A stretch of 64,000 bases of DNA from Campylorhamphus procurvoides (GCA_013396655.1 WBMV01006632.1:310001-374000), one strand, 5' to 3'; shown: positions 40,094 through 54,450, counted from the first letter of the stretch. Numbers and translations are program-made. The notes: a model not told the origin generated them from the letters alone.

Positions 40094-42479
40094 CTAGATA
40101 TAAAGAATAATAATATATATTTTTTTGAAAATCACCAAGCTACTAATTGACCTTAAAATTATATTATATAAATAATCAAATGTTACCAAACATTGTCTTT
40201 TCGTGGTCAATGAGATACAGGTTCCAAAAAAAATGCAAAATATACTGCTGTGATACAACCTGCTCCAACCTAAGCTGTCTCTCATGACCACACATCTCAG
40301 AGTACCATCACCAGAGAATGTAGTGAAGAGGAGGTGGAAGCACATCTTCCTGACTTGTAACTGCTGCCAGTGCCCCCAGTTTGGGGGGTTTTCTGGTCAA
40401 AACTATTAAGCCAACTTCAACACAAATTCACAGAGTTTCAGTTTCAAAGTAATTTCTATAAAACTAAACATATTCAGTTGAAAGATTATGAAAGTTTTTG
40501 CACCGAAAATTCATTTTAATTTTCCAATTTCTTATTCCATCATTTTGATTTTATAAAGAAACATCATTTTTTTCCTGAAAATCTTATTTCATTTACCTCT
40601 CAAGTTCAACACAGCCAAAACAACACTACTATTACTCACTGTAATGAGCTCTGCTATTCAGCTCATGCACCAAATGTGTGGCATACCATGTGGAAAGTAA
40701 AATATTGTCATCTCAGCCCTCAGCTGGAGAAGGGAGTTCTTTTTGGCGACAGTCTGTTTGGCTTAACTGTTCAAACAACTCTTTCTAACAACAACAAAAA
40801 GCGTCACTAATCTTTCACTCTAGTGCTGTATTGTCACATTTGCATGGATTATAAAACCTCCCACTGAAATAGATACCACAGGATAGTAATTTCAGTCATT
40901 GGCACATCATGCAAAAGTGCTGCACATCATCCCAGATCCCTCTGGTCTTATGTGGAATGTTTCTGAGAAACTAAGAAAAAGGCCAACCCAAACTGGAAAA
41001 TCTCAAACAGATAAAGGACATTCATATGGAGAACCTGTTGCTTCAAATAATAACAAAGAGTATACTCTGGTTGTTTTGCAACTTCATTTCTGTAGTTATT
41101 TATGCTGTAAGGAAATGGCTTCAAAAATGCCATCTATGTACCGCAGTTTTGTGACCTAATTCTTCTTGATAGAGTTTGCAGAGTTCATCTTCAATGAAAC
41201 AGGCAGAAGAAAAAAAATAAAAAATTATGCATATTGGGTGTTCAGGGATGTTTAAACATGATGTTGTAGTCGTTTGAGTTTCAACATGAAGAAAAGTCCC
41301 ACTGCCTGTGTGGCTCAGTTCTCCATTTCAAAGGGAGGCCATTCTCAGAGTGTCAGCAGTCAGAAAGCAGGAGCAGGGCATCTGCCTGGGCAGGAGGCAG
41401 CACTACCCTCTCTGTCACAGTCATGAGCAAGCACCAGGTGCCCACCTAGAGGAACAAAATGTCCAAAATCTTTCAAGAGCATGTAAGGCAAACTAATGAG
41501 TTTTCTAGGCTTCTATTAAAGTTTTCAAGACTATGTAAAATGACTTTCTGAAACATACAATTAAACAACAGAAGATAATCAGACCCATACTCATGTTAGG
41601 AGGGTATGAATACCTGGATTCCTGTAGTGTATAAACTAGGAAAAGTTAATAACTATTTTATTTGAACACCTGAAATATTTTTTTCATTCCTAAGAAGGAA
41701 GCAGAGGTCCCAAAGTTGCAAGCATACATTCAGTCATGCTACCAGACATTCTTACAGGACTTAAAATTAGCATGGTAGATATGCAAACATATAATTTCTT
41801 GAAATTTGTGAAGCTTGTGTTTTATAATTTTATAACACCTAGAAGTCAACGTGCAATTCATCCCCCCCATTTCCTGGTTTTATATTTTTATATATAATAC
41901 ATGTGATCCATAGATCTCACTAAACCAAGTATTTAAATACACAAAAAACCCAAACAGCACTTGTAAGAGGTTTATGACCTGCAACAGTACATTTAGTCTA
42001 TTCTCTACAAAGATAACAGAGTACAAAAACAAAAAGACAAAATTAATAAACAGGAGTATTCAAGACTAATAAAGTAAGTAGACACTGCAAACAATCCTGA
42101 CGCTCAGACAAGGCCTGTAGTCCTAGACACCTGCACGGGACTAGCTGACTTTTGCAGAGCTGTAGAAGACTAAGGCTTCTCTGCAGCAGATCCTGAGGGT
42201 TCAAAGACATTACAAAAGCTGGGAACCATACCCTACAGCTAAATACCTGAAACTGGAAAATGTTTCATGTTCTGTAGGTTCAAATACAAACCCAGGAGAA
42301 CATAGGACAAAAAAAACCTCCAACCCTGAAGAACCATTTGCTGTTGTCTCAAATTAGTGTAAACACTTCATGGAAAACATGAAAAAAGCCAACATTTACC
42401 TGTGGTAATAAAGGAAAATTCGGTCAAGGCAACAGCATTACAGGAAAAGCTAAATTAATTATTTGCATGGTGCTATACA

Positions 42480-43650
42480 AGAAGAGAAGACCTTGACAGC
42501 TATAAACCAAAGTATTAGCAGAAGAGGCTTTGGGACAGGTTAACAAAATGAAAAGACACAAAACACACAGATCCAAGAGTTCTAAAACAATGGAAGCTTA
42601 ATCAAATCAGCTGCTATTATAAACAAGAGAATTCGTAGGCACATGGGAGTATAATATAATGGGCAAGAGAAAGCATGACTTTGTAAAGAGAAGTCATAAC
42701 TTCAAGACTACTTGCATGTCAGTAAGGAGTTAATGATTATTTGGATAAGGATGATTTGGTTAAGGTAGTATATTTAGATTTCTGAAAAGCTCTCACAAGT
42801 CAAAAGCTCTTAGACAATTTGTCACAAGGTAAAAAAAAGGCCTGTCACAAATTGCTATCTAAAGAATGGAACAGAGTAAGTGGGCAGTTTTCACAATGTT
42901 ACTAGTGGAATTCCAAAATTACCTGCTCTATTAAACATAAATGCCCTGGAAAAGATGACAAATGACAAGGTTATAAATTTGCTAAACTATTCAGGTCAGC
43001 TCAAAGTAAAACTGCTTACAGAAAATTCTTTTCATGGTGACTACACATGACATGCCCAAATGAAATTCTGTGTTTATAAATGCAAATTAAAAGACAACCC
43101 AAAATGAGGGTGGGCAAGGATAAGTGCTAAATTATCTTCTGCTCCTAAGAGATCTTGCAGTTTTTGCCAATAATTTTCTGAAAAGAACAGCTCACTGGCC
43201 AATGGCAGTCAAAAGAGTGGACGTCGTGTTTAAAACTATGAGGAAGGAAACACACAGTAGACCAGTAAAACACAAAACATCATAAAGCCAGAGTGCGCAC
43301 ATCTTGAATTTCTCACAAAAAGCTCAGCGGCAGCCTCTGGAAAACACAAGGCTCTTTAGTGTGGAAGAGACACCTCGGTGTCATGAAAACAACAGAAATA
43401 TACAGAATCAGGAAAGAGATTGCAGGAAGTAAACAGAGATTGACAATTCATCATCTCCCGTGTCAGGAAAATTTAACAACCCCTTGTTTTTGCTGTAGTT
43501 ATTAGGCAGCAAGCATTAAGCAACAAAACTACTTTATTTGAAATGGCATAATTCATTTGTGGAACTCATCGCTACAGAGACTCAAAGCATATACGTGTCC
43601 AAATAAAAGCATGATTATGAAGGACAGCATTAAACACAATGTTTTGGATG
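42480..43650 (+). mobile_element. Ancient L3/CR1-clade LINE fragment, antisense in intron
   Basis: The stretch is strongly diverged but collinear with L3-like elements. It contains AGCATGACTTTGTAAAGAGA, then GTAGTATATTTAGATTTCTG (the RT region around the YLDF motif), CTCACTGGCCAATGGCAGTC, GTGCGCACATCTTGAAT, and ATTCATTTGTGGAACTCATC near the 3' end. It has many stops and is inactive. It lies in the intron between exon 4 and the terminal exons, opposite to the gene's direction. Exact ends are uncertain by about 100 bases. Confidence 0.65.
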
Positions 43651-43784
43651 TATCATCCATCTTATCAAAAGCAAGATTTGCTATCTTTCTCCTACTCTCA
43701 TGAACTGACTGCTTCCAGTCCTTTTAGACACAGAACAGCAAGCTAAATTATGCTGTCTAACCCAATGTAGGGGCACTTACATAC

Positions 43785-43919
43785 CTCTTGCTCTTCTCTG
43801 CCAGTCCCAATCTCAGTGTTCTTCAAGCTGTCATATAAGGCTCTTGTTTCTCTCTCCAGCCCCAGAAGTGTTTGCTTCTGAGTAGCTATTGTCTTTAACT
43901 CATTAGTCAGACCAAAATA
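43785..43919 (-). CDS. Coding exon 4, coiled-coil segment of the same gene
   Basis: The exon is 135 nt, exactly 45 codons, phase 0 at both ends. It begins YFGLTNELKTIATQKQTLL and ends GREEQE. The acceptor is AATTTGGCAG and the donor is GAG before GTATGT. Heptad-like spacing of Leu/Ile/Ala (L..ELK.IA.QKQ.LL.LE) suggests a coiled coil. Length, phase and splice sites make this the most convincing exon in the window. It can join either terminal exon, 40093-40025 or 35619-35509, since both enter in phase 0. An L3-like LINE fossil ends about 150 bases downstream of it in the intron. Confidence 0.8.
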
Positions 43920-44097
43920 CTGCCAAATTAATTACACTCATTAGAGGTAATTATTTTATTAAAAAAATGCAGATGGAGAAGAAATTGCACAGATGGGGAT
44001 TCCATCTACCAAGAAACGCAAGATACTCTTTGCTCCTGATGATCAAAAGCGGATGCAATACTGGCAAATAACACAGTCTTCGAACATCAATAAACAA

Positions 44098-44129
44098 GAC
44101 AGAAAGAGCTAAGGACAGAAAGAGCTGAT
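44098..44129 (+). repeat. 16-bp tandem duplication
   Basis: GACAGAAAGAGCTAAG is followed by GACAGAAAGAGCTGAT, with thirteen identical leading bases. Confidence 0.85.
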
Positions 44130-45542
44130 GTCCAGTGCTGCAAGGATTTGGCAGTGTGCTTGTCTTCTGTTTATAGAAAGCGTAATGGCAGCATACAGCC
44201 CTTCCAGGGACTGAGCAGAGGATTTTGCAGTGTCTGCACTATGTAAACCTGCTTGATGTGCCACTTAGCTTTTACAATGCCTTGCAAAAAAAACCAGGGA
44301 AAAACATAAACATAGATCTTACACCTCCCTCCCCAAAGTATTGTTGCAAATGAAAAAATCTGATGTACCTATCAGCCTACCATTAAATACATTTTGTTTG
44401 TTCCCCAAAAAACTAATGCTTCAAACTAGAGTAAAAAATGGAAGTGAAACAGGACAACCCTAAATTTAGATTCGTTTTTCATGTACAAATAACTGAAGGT
44501 GAAAGCCAGGCATATAAGCATTTAACTATTTGATTCTGAATACTGAGATACTTTTAGATCTTTTAAATTATTTACAGGCCTAAAAGGGTGGTCAAACATG
44601 AAAAATATGTCCAATTATTAAGAATAAAAATAAAATAAAAAATAGATTATGCTTGCTTTCCTAGAAATATCTACAGTACTAAACACACATTCAGCAAGAC
44701 CAAATGCCTGAATCTACAGGCACCCAAGCAGCGCTTACTCTAAAAGCTCTCACTCTTTGAAGCCCCATTCATTTTTCCCAAATGTAACACTTAGATTATA
44801 TTTTAAAATTACTTCATAGCATAAGGAAAATGTGAAAGTGTGTCTGAAATTACTTAGTCTCCTACTTACTTCTTTTAAAACAGAATGAGAAAAAAGAGAA
44901 AAGCTTTTTTTTTTTTAATCTTCAAGCAATTTCATTCCTAGACTCATGACCATTAACAGCATTTGCAGCTCTGTAAATTATAATCAGGATAATCAAATCC
45001 TGTGCTTTGGGGTATGAGCTGATCACCACAGGAGCTGTGAAGAAATTTTCTCCCATCTGCTGCACAGTTGTATAGGTGCATTGTTGGTACAATGGAAGGT
45101 CCACCCTACGTAAATGCTGGTGGCAGAATACAAGGCTTTGAATGCCAAAAAGGCCAAAATGACAAATTCTATGTGATTGATGAGAAATCCCTATGAAGCC
45201 TTCCTACTTGCTGCCAGACTCTGCTGCTGTGCTATGTGCACGGACCGCGAGACCAGTGAGCCTACGACTTCCAGGATAGTCTAGACAGAACAACTACAGC
45301 AAGGCAGACAGAAATGGAGAAGAATCTCTTCCCTACAAACTCTGAATTTTAATTTTTCCTGTTGTAAACAGGTCCTTGACTGACTAGTCTTACCCCCAGC
45401 AAATATAATTTGATTTTACTCTAGCCATATATGTAAACATAATATGAGAAAATCAAGGCATTAACATTATTAACTACTAACAAAATTATATTCCTCAAGC
45501 AAGAGCTGGAACATAACTTAATTTAATCTAATACATTCCATG

Positions 45543-45578
45543 CACACAGACACACACAGACACACATATATACACTCA
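45543..45578 (+). repeat. CA-rich simple repeat
   Basis: The stretch has imperfect CACACAGA units running into ATATATACACTCACACC, with interruptions. Confidence 0.85.
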
Positions 45579-46216
45579 CACCAAAATAACATTAATTTAA
45601 ACATCATGTGTCTGAAATCCATTAATCTGAGGTCAGAATATATAACATTGAAAACTGCACTTAAATAGGGTTTCTCTGTCATTGTACTGTATTTGTCTAT
45701 TACCATAGGATAATGGTAAGCACAAATCTTTCAGAGAAATACAAAATCAGGAGGAACTTATATTTCCATATCCCATGTCAAATAACAAACTAAAACTAGG
45801 AGTTAGCTGTGTATGTAGGAGTGATACCAGTGACAGCTATAGCCCAACCCAGTACCATAAATATTTAAGAGACAGCTTGAAGCTCCCATCTCCTGACATT
45901 GCTATCCATACAGCTATCAGGACACAAATGTGTGTGCAAAGCAATGCTCTGCAGATCTCTAAGCCAGTCACCTCACTGAGTGCACAGGAGATGGCATCTA
46001 TCCTCTCTCTTAACTGTGAGTGTTATATCTGTAGAGGTCACAAGAACCATCAAAGATGTCAAAAGGAAAAGAGTGAGTTGGTGATCAAAATCCTTGTCAA
46101 AATACTGTTTTAAAATAACACACCTCTATTAAGCATAAGTAAAGTAGAAAAGCTTTTCTACTGGCTTAGGGATCCTTCTAACAGACAACAATTTCTGCTA
46201 GGAAGCTCCATCTTAC

Positions 46217-46299
46217 CCGTGAGTCAATATCATGGGGACAAAGCTGAGTGCTGGAGTTGATCTGTGCCATTAGTGTCATTGCTAAATACAGGGTTGGAC
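46217..46299 (-). CDS. Coding exon 3, same unidentified gene
   Basis: The exon is 83 nt, phase 1 in and phase 0 out. After Gly at the junction it reads PTLYLAMTLMAQINSSTQLC and continues to Ser-Arg (27 full codons). The donor is strong (CACGG before GTAAGA). The acceptor is TTTATGTGATAG after a T-rich stretch. The N-terminal half is hydrophobic (LYLAMTLMA), compatible with a buried helix rather than a transmembrane span since only about ten residues are non-polar. The phase agrees with 61.8 kb upstream and 43.9 kb downstream. The intron before it is about 15.5 kb, the largest in the window. Confidence 0.7.
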
Positions 46300-49200
46300 C
46301 TATCACATAAATACACATGGGAAATTTGAGACAAAACTTACAAGAGGATGTCTCTAAAGAAGTTGCTGAAATCCAGATTACTCCACACTGTCTTTAAGAT
46401 ACACATTCAAGCAGCTGAACATGAAATATCTGATTTGTGAAGTTTTTTATTCCTAAATAGTCACATTCTCTCTCTCCCTAGAACTGTTCATAGAAAATTG
46501 TGAGTTTATGTATGCTTCCCCTTCAAAATACTTTCCCTTTCTATCTGCAAGACTACAAAACCCATTTAAAAATGGTATTCATTTCCACAGTTACTCAAAT
46601 GGCACCAGGACAGGGAGTGGAAGAAAAAAATGGTATGTCATGGAAGTCTTGGCATCTGAGTGACTATCCTATCCCAGCTTTTGAAATAGCAAGAGAAACA
46701 GATTCTTCTAATTAGAAATGATTATTTCAAGAAAAACAGTATGTACTTAAAAATAATGTTTCAGGTAGTTCACTTAATATTGCACAAATATGCTTTGTAC
46801 TAAAGTTTTTTTTATAAAAGTGAAATTCAAAAAACAGTTTAGGTATGTGCATGTATAAGTAAAGCAGTGTGTGTATGTGGGGGTGTGTAAATACTATATA
46901 CCCAGATGCAAACCCTCAATGCATTAAGTAAACTTCAGCTCTATACCTTAGTACTCAATTCTGAGTCTGGTTACCTTCCGGATTACTAAGTCTTTCTAAA
47001 TTAGAACAAGCAATTTCTCTTTGTTTTACCTAATATTTGAAAATGGCAAAAAAGTCCCATGGGTCACTGAAAATTATCCCTTCATTCCTGCCGCCTGTTT
47101 CAAGTCAGTCAAAACATTCCAGACTTCAAAAGGAGGCTTTGCCTGCTTAGGCCATTTTGGTGTCCTTCTATGGTTGGCCTACGAGGGATTGGTTATTTGG
47201 ATAAATTAGTTTGTGGAGCCTGCTGGCCTTCTAGAAGACCTCAGTGTCTGACTGCAAATTAGTTCTACTGAACATGTAGAAATCCCTGGGCAGACGAGAA
47301 GAAATAAATGGTGATAAAATCTAATACTACAATGTTTGTAATGCGATTTTATTCTGCTCTGTAACTTGTAAGCAAAGCTAATGTTGAATTAAAAATTTTC
47401 AAATATAAAAATGCCCATGAAAGCACAATATCAGATCAGTATCCGAGTCACAGCAGAGAAGGCTGGATGCCAACTTTAAAGTTAAACTTCCAGCAGGAAT
47501 CTTTTACAAGAACAAACAAAAAACCTTCTGGTTTTCCACAAAATCAAGTAGGTATTTACATTACGGATGCACCCCTGCTTAAGCCAGGAAGTCACACAGT
47601 TGAATTCGGCTGGAGCTTGGGCTGTGAATAAACTGCTATGCAGTCTTTTAGTGCATAGTTGTACAACTGCCTAAGGAGAGTTTATCCTTAAGGAAGAGAA
47701 GTCAGAGAGCCAAAACTAACAAACATGGCTCCTCGAGCGGAACAATGGTCCAGAAAACCTAGTAAAAAAGAAAATAAACTTCACTGGCAGTTTGCTTTTT
47801 ACTGTTAAGAGCTAAGCTACAACTTCATCAAGACTTTCAAGAAGAGACTTCACGCAGAACAGTATGTGCTCAGCGCACTTATATAGTGGCTGGAAAGAGT
47901 CAGATGGACTACATGTTTCTTATATACCTATTTTTATAAGGTGATCTAAAAATACTTCATGCCATAACAAGGAAAAAGATCTGCCTCTCTGAGGAAAAAG
48001 AATTTGTAACTAAGGTAAGTGGTGTTATCTCTTGAGGGACTCCAGTGAAACCCCTGCAAGGTCTCTGTCCTGCTCCTAGAGCCAGGACAAAAAGGCTAGG
48101 ACACTCCGTGTGTGTGGAAAACACACTAAGAGTTACACTGGCAGTGGGATTAGTTTCTGATATTGTTGGCAGAAAATTACAAATGCTCATTAAAAATAAT
48201 TGCTACGATGAATGCTGTGTTTAGGCTCTGGTTCTGCAAAGATGAATATGCCTAACACTATGAGCTGTGGTAGCAGCACTTCTGTCAGTGCTGCAAGCAT
48301 TGCTGCCTAGGGCATTGTAGGTTTTCTGCCACTGATTAGGAAAAGTGCGTTTTAAGTAACAAGAATTCCTCCACGTTGTTATTGAAAACCCAGCTGAATG
48401 AAGAGTTTTAACTTATGATTTCCAAACTGTCCACAAACAGCTTACAGTTTTCAGGAGTATTTTCTCTAAAATATTTTCTAAGAAAAAATTCTATCAATAC
48501 TTACTTATTGAGCAGTTAGTATAGACCACCTAGCAGCAGCTCATTTCAATCTGGGGAGCTTAAATACATCAGCTAGTTCCGGCTGTTCATTATTTTTGAC
48601 ACTTACTGAGTTTAATAAGTGGGTTTTATGGCTTATGTTTCCAATATCCTACCCACTGCAGATAGAGAGGGGAAGGGGAGTGGGAAGGGTGCAAGCCACT
48701 ACATTTTATAGGCTCAGTTACAGATTGAAATTGCATGGTCCTTGTTGGCTATTGCCTGGCAGAGCTTTCCAGAAAGGAAGTGTGTTACACATTTCTTCAG
48801 GAGAGGGATGCAGAAGGGAATACAGTGCCGTGGCAGTCATTCAGAGAAACTGAGGCAGCACTGATATACATGACCTTCACAGGTGACAATGCTATGAGTT
48901 TTCAACCAAAGGTAAAATACTTGCATTTTCACCCATTTTCCTTACATACTTTGTGCCCTAATATGACAAACAGGTAATGTGAGCATGAAAAGTATGTCAT
49001 TGATGATGCTATTCGAACCTGTCACCAGCCATGCCCACAGGCACAGCCATACCACCACCATGGCAGTGGCCTCTGAAACCACTTGAGAGTTATGCTGCCG
49101 GATCCTGGCTCGCCTTGAAACAAAATGAACTTTCTAGCCCTTCTGGTAGTGAAGATAACCTTGAAAATGTGAAGAGTGTAATCTGATGCCTCAGTAAGAC

Positions 49201-52200
49201 TGCAAGGAGCTTGAAACAGAGAGATGTGAACTGCCCCAGCCATCTCTCTCTGGGCCCCATGGACTCAGCATTTCTGTGGTCATGGAGTCTGGCACTTTTC
49301 CAAGATTCCACAGAATCTCGCATGTTTGCTGCAAAATTCATTATTTTGCTGCAGCCAGGTGCTGGATGTTTTTTGGTTTGGGTTTTTATATCTCCCCTCC
49401 CCCTTTCTTGCTGAAACCAACTACTCACTCTGTGTCTTTCCATTAGTGGAGGTATGAGGTGAATTTTCGGTGCAAGTGCTGCTCTCTGGTACATGGTATG
49501 GGGTGTGCAGGGGAGAAATGTCCAGTGAGCAGTAGGACGGAGAAAGAAGTTGGAAATATGCAGTCAGGCAGCCCAGAGCTGAGGTTTGGGGGCTGCAGGG
49601 GGAATCAGAGAAGATTAACTGCTGGAGTGGACCAGGAGCACCTCCTTTTTTGGCTCGTTGGGTACACACAGTTTGGATCTAACTTGACTGCTGAGGGCCT
49701 CAGAGTCTTCGCTCTGTTTTCCAGATGGGCAAACTCCATCATCAGAAATACTCAGTGCTGAAAATACTTCTTGGTGTACAATTTTCCAAAGAGAATTTTC
49801 AATTATGAGTCTGGACGGGGTAGGAATGAAAATTATTTTATGCTGTATAATAACCTAACATCGCTACCAGAGACAGACTCACAGAAGAAACACTCTCCAA
49901 AATATTCTCAGAGGGTATAGTAATTGCTGAAAACATGCCAATATTTACCTGTGAAAATTTTTGTGCACTGAGTTTTGCAAATAAATAAGAACCATGCATT
50001 TTTTAAAAGACATCAATAGGCAAATCAAATGAAATAAAATACCTGCTTACCCCTACAATGCTCTTTCTGAGTTTTTTAAAAGTCATTCATCAGGGTTCCT
50101 CTAAACCACGTGTATGTCTATATCAAGCACATCATGCTGAATTTTTTGATAAATGTTTGTCATGTTTCTAGGACTTCTAAAGGGTTTGTGGGGCAATGGA
50201 TTCCTGCCAATAAGTGTGGAATCGGTAGATTTAGCCTACCAAAATTGTAAGCCATGATAATTTTACATCAGTATTTTGAAATCAATGTGGTGCAAGATAT
50301 ACTGTTACCCATTCTCAGTTTCCTTACCATCAGAATTTCTCTAACACCCAAAACATTATTTTCATCTCAAAAATAATTAAAACTAGAGGTGGTTTTTTTT
50401 TCTTCTCAGGTGCCTTTGAGCAGTGGGACTCACTGCAAATTACTGGCAGGCAGAGAAGCCCCCTCAGGATGGTGAAGAATAGGACTTACAAACTCAGACA
50501 GAGATTGGAGCACTAGTATTTCAAACATGGCATGAGATGCAACCTATGCATGGCACTTTAAAGTGGAAGCATTTTGGCTATGTATCCGACTTGCAGATCT
50601 CAGCAGCAAGCCAAATAATACTACTTTGTTGGTGGTTGCCCCAAAGTTGGCCAAGTAAAGAAGTACATCCACAGAAAGTTCAGTGAGGTGAGCATCATGG
50701 CATCTGGACAGTCTTTGGGAATAAACAGCCCAGTCATTGAGGAAGCCCAGCCGTATGAATTTGTAGCATCTTGGCTATCATTGAGATGTCTGCTTCACCA
50801 ACAAATTGGATTGAAATAAAAAACTAATTATTAATAGAGAAATAAAGATAAAAAATCCCTTTTAGCTTGATAAAACAGGAGTTAATCATCTTTAATAAGT
50901 GCTTAGATCTAACAAAGACACTTCAAAGCCTTTTTTGGACTTGGAAAGAAAGAAACAGAACACGAGTGAAATTCTCAGGCAGGATACAACACTGATATCC
51001 TCTGTCTAGCCAGCTTCAGATTTGTGTTCTGCTTCTTTCTCAGGCACTTAGTAAAAGAGAGGCAGGGGCAGAAGTAGTGTTTAAATTTGCAAGCACAAGT
51101 TTCAAAGTCAGTTCCTACAGGACGTGAACCAAGCACATGACAGTACCATTAGAACCATTTCTTCAGGTGATAAAAGAGTTGCTTAGAGGCTAAAATCCTC
51201 TCTCAGCTGTGTGAGTGCAACAGAAAGCAGAAGTGAGTCTACTGGGCTTATTATGGGCTCTGTACGTGTCAATACTGACAGGCTGTATTCCCGTGTGCAA
51301 CATCATCCTCTTCCTCGACAGAGAAACCTTGGCCAAAGACAGTGGCAAAGTACTTACTCGTCTACTCTCTCACGCTGTTGTCTGAAAATCTTTTTTCATG
51401 TTCCTTTCCTTTCTCGTCCTAGTACTTTCTCTGTTGTCCATTTAGCTCTATCTTACTAAAACATTATACACTTTCATTTATCAGTTGTTCAATAAAGCTC
51501 CTCCCTTATCCACATGTACCTGAAATTGCTTCCACTGCATAGTTTGCATTGGCCACTTTCAAAATTAAATTACCTTTCAACTGGCCTTTGTATGGAAGTT
51601 TTCCTCTTTTGCTATGGACTAGCACCAGGTTTTAGAAGTCACTACATGTGTTTGGGATCTTAAACCAAATAGGTTTTGGTTTCTGGGTTGTAATTGCAGA
51701 GCTCTAATCTATCCCTCACCCTCTCTTTCTTTCTTCCTTGTGTGCACACATAGAGAGCAAAATAAGCAAAAACAGTGTTCACACCATCATCTTCATTATC
51801 TTTATTTTCACTGAGACTATTCTGTCTTCTGACTACCACTTTTAGGAAATCTGTTGGTCAACCAGCTGTTGCAAATGGAGCAGCCTCTTCAGCTATGAAT
51901 GTATTCAAGTGAGACCTAAATGAAGGATTTGATTCCAGGGTTTAATTCCCAATTTTAATGCAACCAGAAGTCACAGCCTGCCCTGTGTTGTGTACCTTCG
52001 GGTGCTTCAGTCCTCATCATTTATAGTAGCCTGAGTTCTTGTTGACAAAGCAGGTCTATTCAGCAGTTACTGGTTTAGATTTTGATAATCCTGATAGCAT
52101 CCACAACTACCACCCATTTGGGTAATGTGAAGGGAAATTCTGAGCAGATGAAGTGTTTTATGGGCTCTCTGGACTAAGTGGTGAAAAGAAGGAATGGAAT

Positions 52201-53386
52201 GAATAACCCCAACAGGAGTACTAGTGGTGCCAAACCATGAACAAATATTTCCCTTAATACTCCTGTTAAGTGACAGTTACTTTTGTCATTACACACAGCT
52301 CCGGCATACAATTAACCAGCCCAAACCCTTCACAGAACATGAAGCCCAGGTTATGTGGGGCATACAGAGGGGAAGTATTGCAGTGGAAGCACAGAAAATC
52401 CTGACAGCATCAGGAGAAGGCTTTTCATGCATGGAGGAAAGCCTGACTCCGAAGAGAACATGGAGCTTCGGTGGTGCTGAAAGCTCTGGCATTGCAACTG
52501 CAAACAGGACCATTCCTGTTTAGCACCAGTTGGTAACCATGGCCACTCCTTTCTCTAGGAGTTAACTGGTCCTGTCCACACATTGCTGTAGCAGTGATGG
52601 ATAAATACCCAAACGTACACATAGAGACAAGACTGAGGAACAAATGAACATTGGAAAATAACCAAAGCCATATTGCTTCAGACAGTAAAAATGGCACTAG
52701 GCTTGAAGTATAACAAAAACATGCAACGCAACAGTCTTAGTATTAGGTGGCTTGATTTTTTTTCTACTCTGTTGCCACACAAAAGAACTAACACAATCAT
52801 CAGAGAAACTGGATATGAAATTACAAGGGGAAGAGTGAGAGATAATACAGAGTCCTGTCAAATGTAAAAAATAAACCAGAAAAAAATGCAGGAGATAAAT
52901 CTAGTCAAATTTGCTATATAGTAATTTTTGGACTTATTTTACAACTTATTTTATTTATTTTATTAATAGTTTCTGATAGTTTGCAAACTTTCTTACTTTT
53001 GTGACTTTATAAACAGGTATTGACAAGAAACAACAATGCTGCTACATTTTTTTGCCACTGTTCTTAAGACTTTGCAGCTAGGAGTTGCACTGGAAGAAGC
53101 ATATATATTCGCACAAAGAGAAATAAGTTCAAATAATGGGATGAAAACTCTTTTACAGATCAAAATGTTAACAACATAAATGCAGCAAGACAAATATTTC
53201 TTTGAGAAAGTAACAACCATCATTTTGTAATAAGAATCACTGAAGACAAATATCTTTAAAGCTATACATAATTTTCTGTAGCTTTAGCATAAGCCTCCAT
53301 CTCTCAATCAGTTCATCATTCACTGCTTCTTCCAATCATTAAAAGTGCATGTTGCTTTCTAAGACTTTGATCCACTTGGTTTGCCA

Positions 53387-53422
53387 CAAAAATAATTACC
53401 ACTTCAAAAATAATTACCACTT
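53387..53422 (+). repeat. Perfect 18-bp tandem duplication
   Basis: CAAAAATAATTACCACTT occurs twice back to back with no mismatch. It is intronic with respect to the main gene. Confidence 0.95.
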
Positions 53423-54416
53423 TTTTCTCAGGACTGACAAGTTGTTTACTTACAGACTTCCCATTTATTCCCTCAGGGTCTTCCATTGAAGATTTCTCCT
53501 TCCAAATTATATACGGGCTATTAGTTACAGTGAGGTTCAGACAGTCCTAGTACACACACACCTGTGAAAAAAACAGTACCACATCATCGGATTAATTTGT
53601 TGGCATGAAACTAGGAGGTGATCTTCACTTCTGCAACTTTCCATTAACTAACAAGTATTCACAAGTTGGGAGCAGTTGTCTTTGAAGAATTGAATCAAAT
53701 CTTGAAGATAAATACATAGCTGAGCTGTTAATTGCAAACCCTCACAAGCCAAAAGCAGGCAGCGAGAGCCCTGTTGTGCTAGCTGTCAGCAGACAAATAA
53801 AAGGCAGCCAGGAACTCTTCTACCACCACTATTCCTGTGCCAACAACACATCTCTTCTTTTTTTTTTTTCTTCTGGTATTTTTCGTTTTTAGGAAGCTCA
53901 GCCTCCCCCTGATATCTATCAATGTCAATTGTCCTTTAATGCTAAGAGGAAATAATAACAAAGAAATATGATTGTAGATTGAGCCAGGATAAAAAAGGAA
54001 ATCCACAAAGGTTTCAAAATGTTGCCCTCAAGCTAAGGATATTTTTATACTAAATCTCTTCAAGTTTACATTAATTTAAAGTCCTAGGCCCTATAAATTA
54101 TAAATATGGGTTTCTTTGTGTTCTCTCACCTTTGTAAACAGTGTTCTGTGATGTTAAAAGTAACACTGAAGTACTGGGATGAAATAATGAAGGCTTACCC
54201 CCAAAGAGATATCAATCCAAAATATGGTTTCCTTCTATGGGAGGAAACCTCTTTAGAATAAAATGCTGTGAACTTCTTAGAATTCAGAATTAAACCAAAC
54301 CCAGCTAAAATCCTCATTAGAAAAATTGGCACTTGTTTTGTTTTATTATTTTTTTTAAGACATGAGAAAAATGCTGTCTGCTAAAGAATAATAAAAATTA
54401 AAATCTGGGGGGGTTT

Positions 54417-54450
54417 AAGTGTGCATGTATGTGTATATATATATCTTATA
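54417..54450 (+). repeat. GT/AT-rich short simple repeat
   Basis: GTGTGCATGTATGTGTATATATATATCTTATATAC-type alternation extends over about 34 bases. Confidence 0.7.

Noticed and set aside
49008..49020. Partial tRNA B-box-like ATTCGAACC
   Set aside because: No A-box or cloverleaf-forming arms around it.
49942..49960. 19-nt micro-exon candidate (minus) that would connect the 98-nt exon to exon 3 in frame
   Set aside because: Good-looking borders but too short to support; a similar 16-nt candidate exists near 50055, which shows how easily such fits arise.
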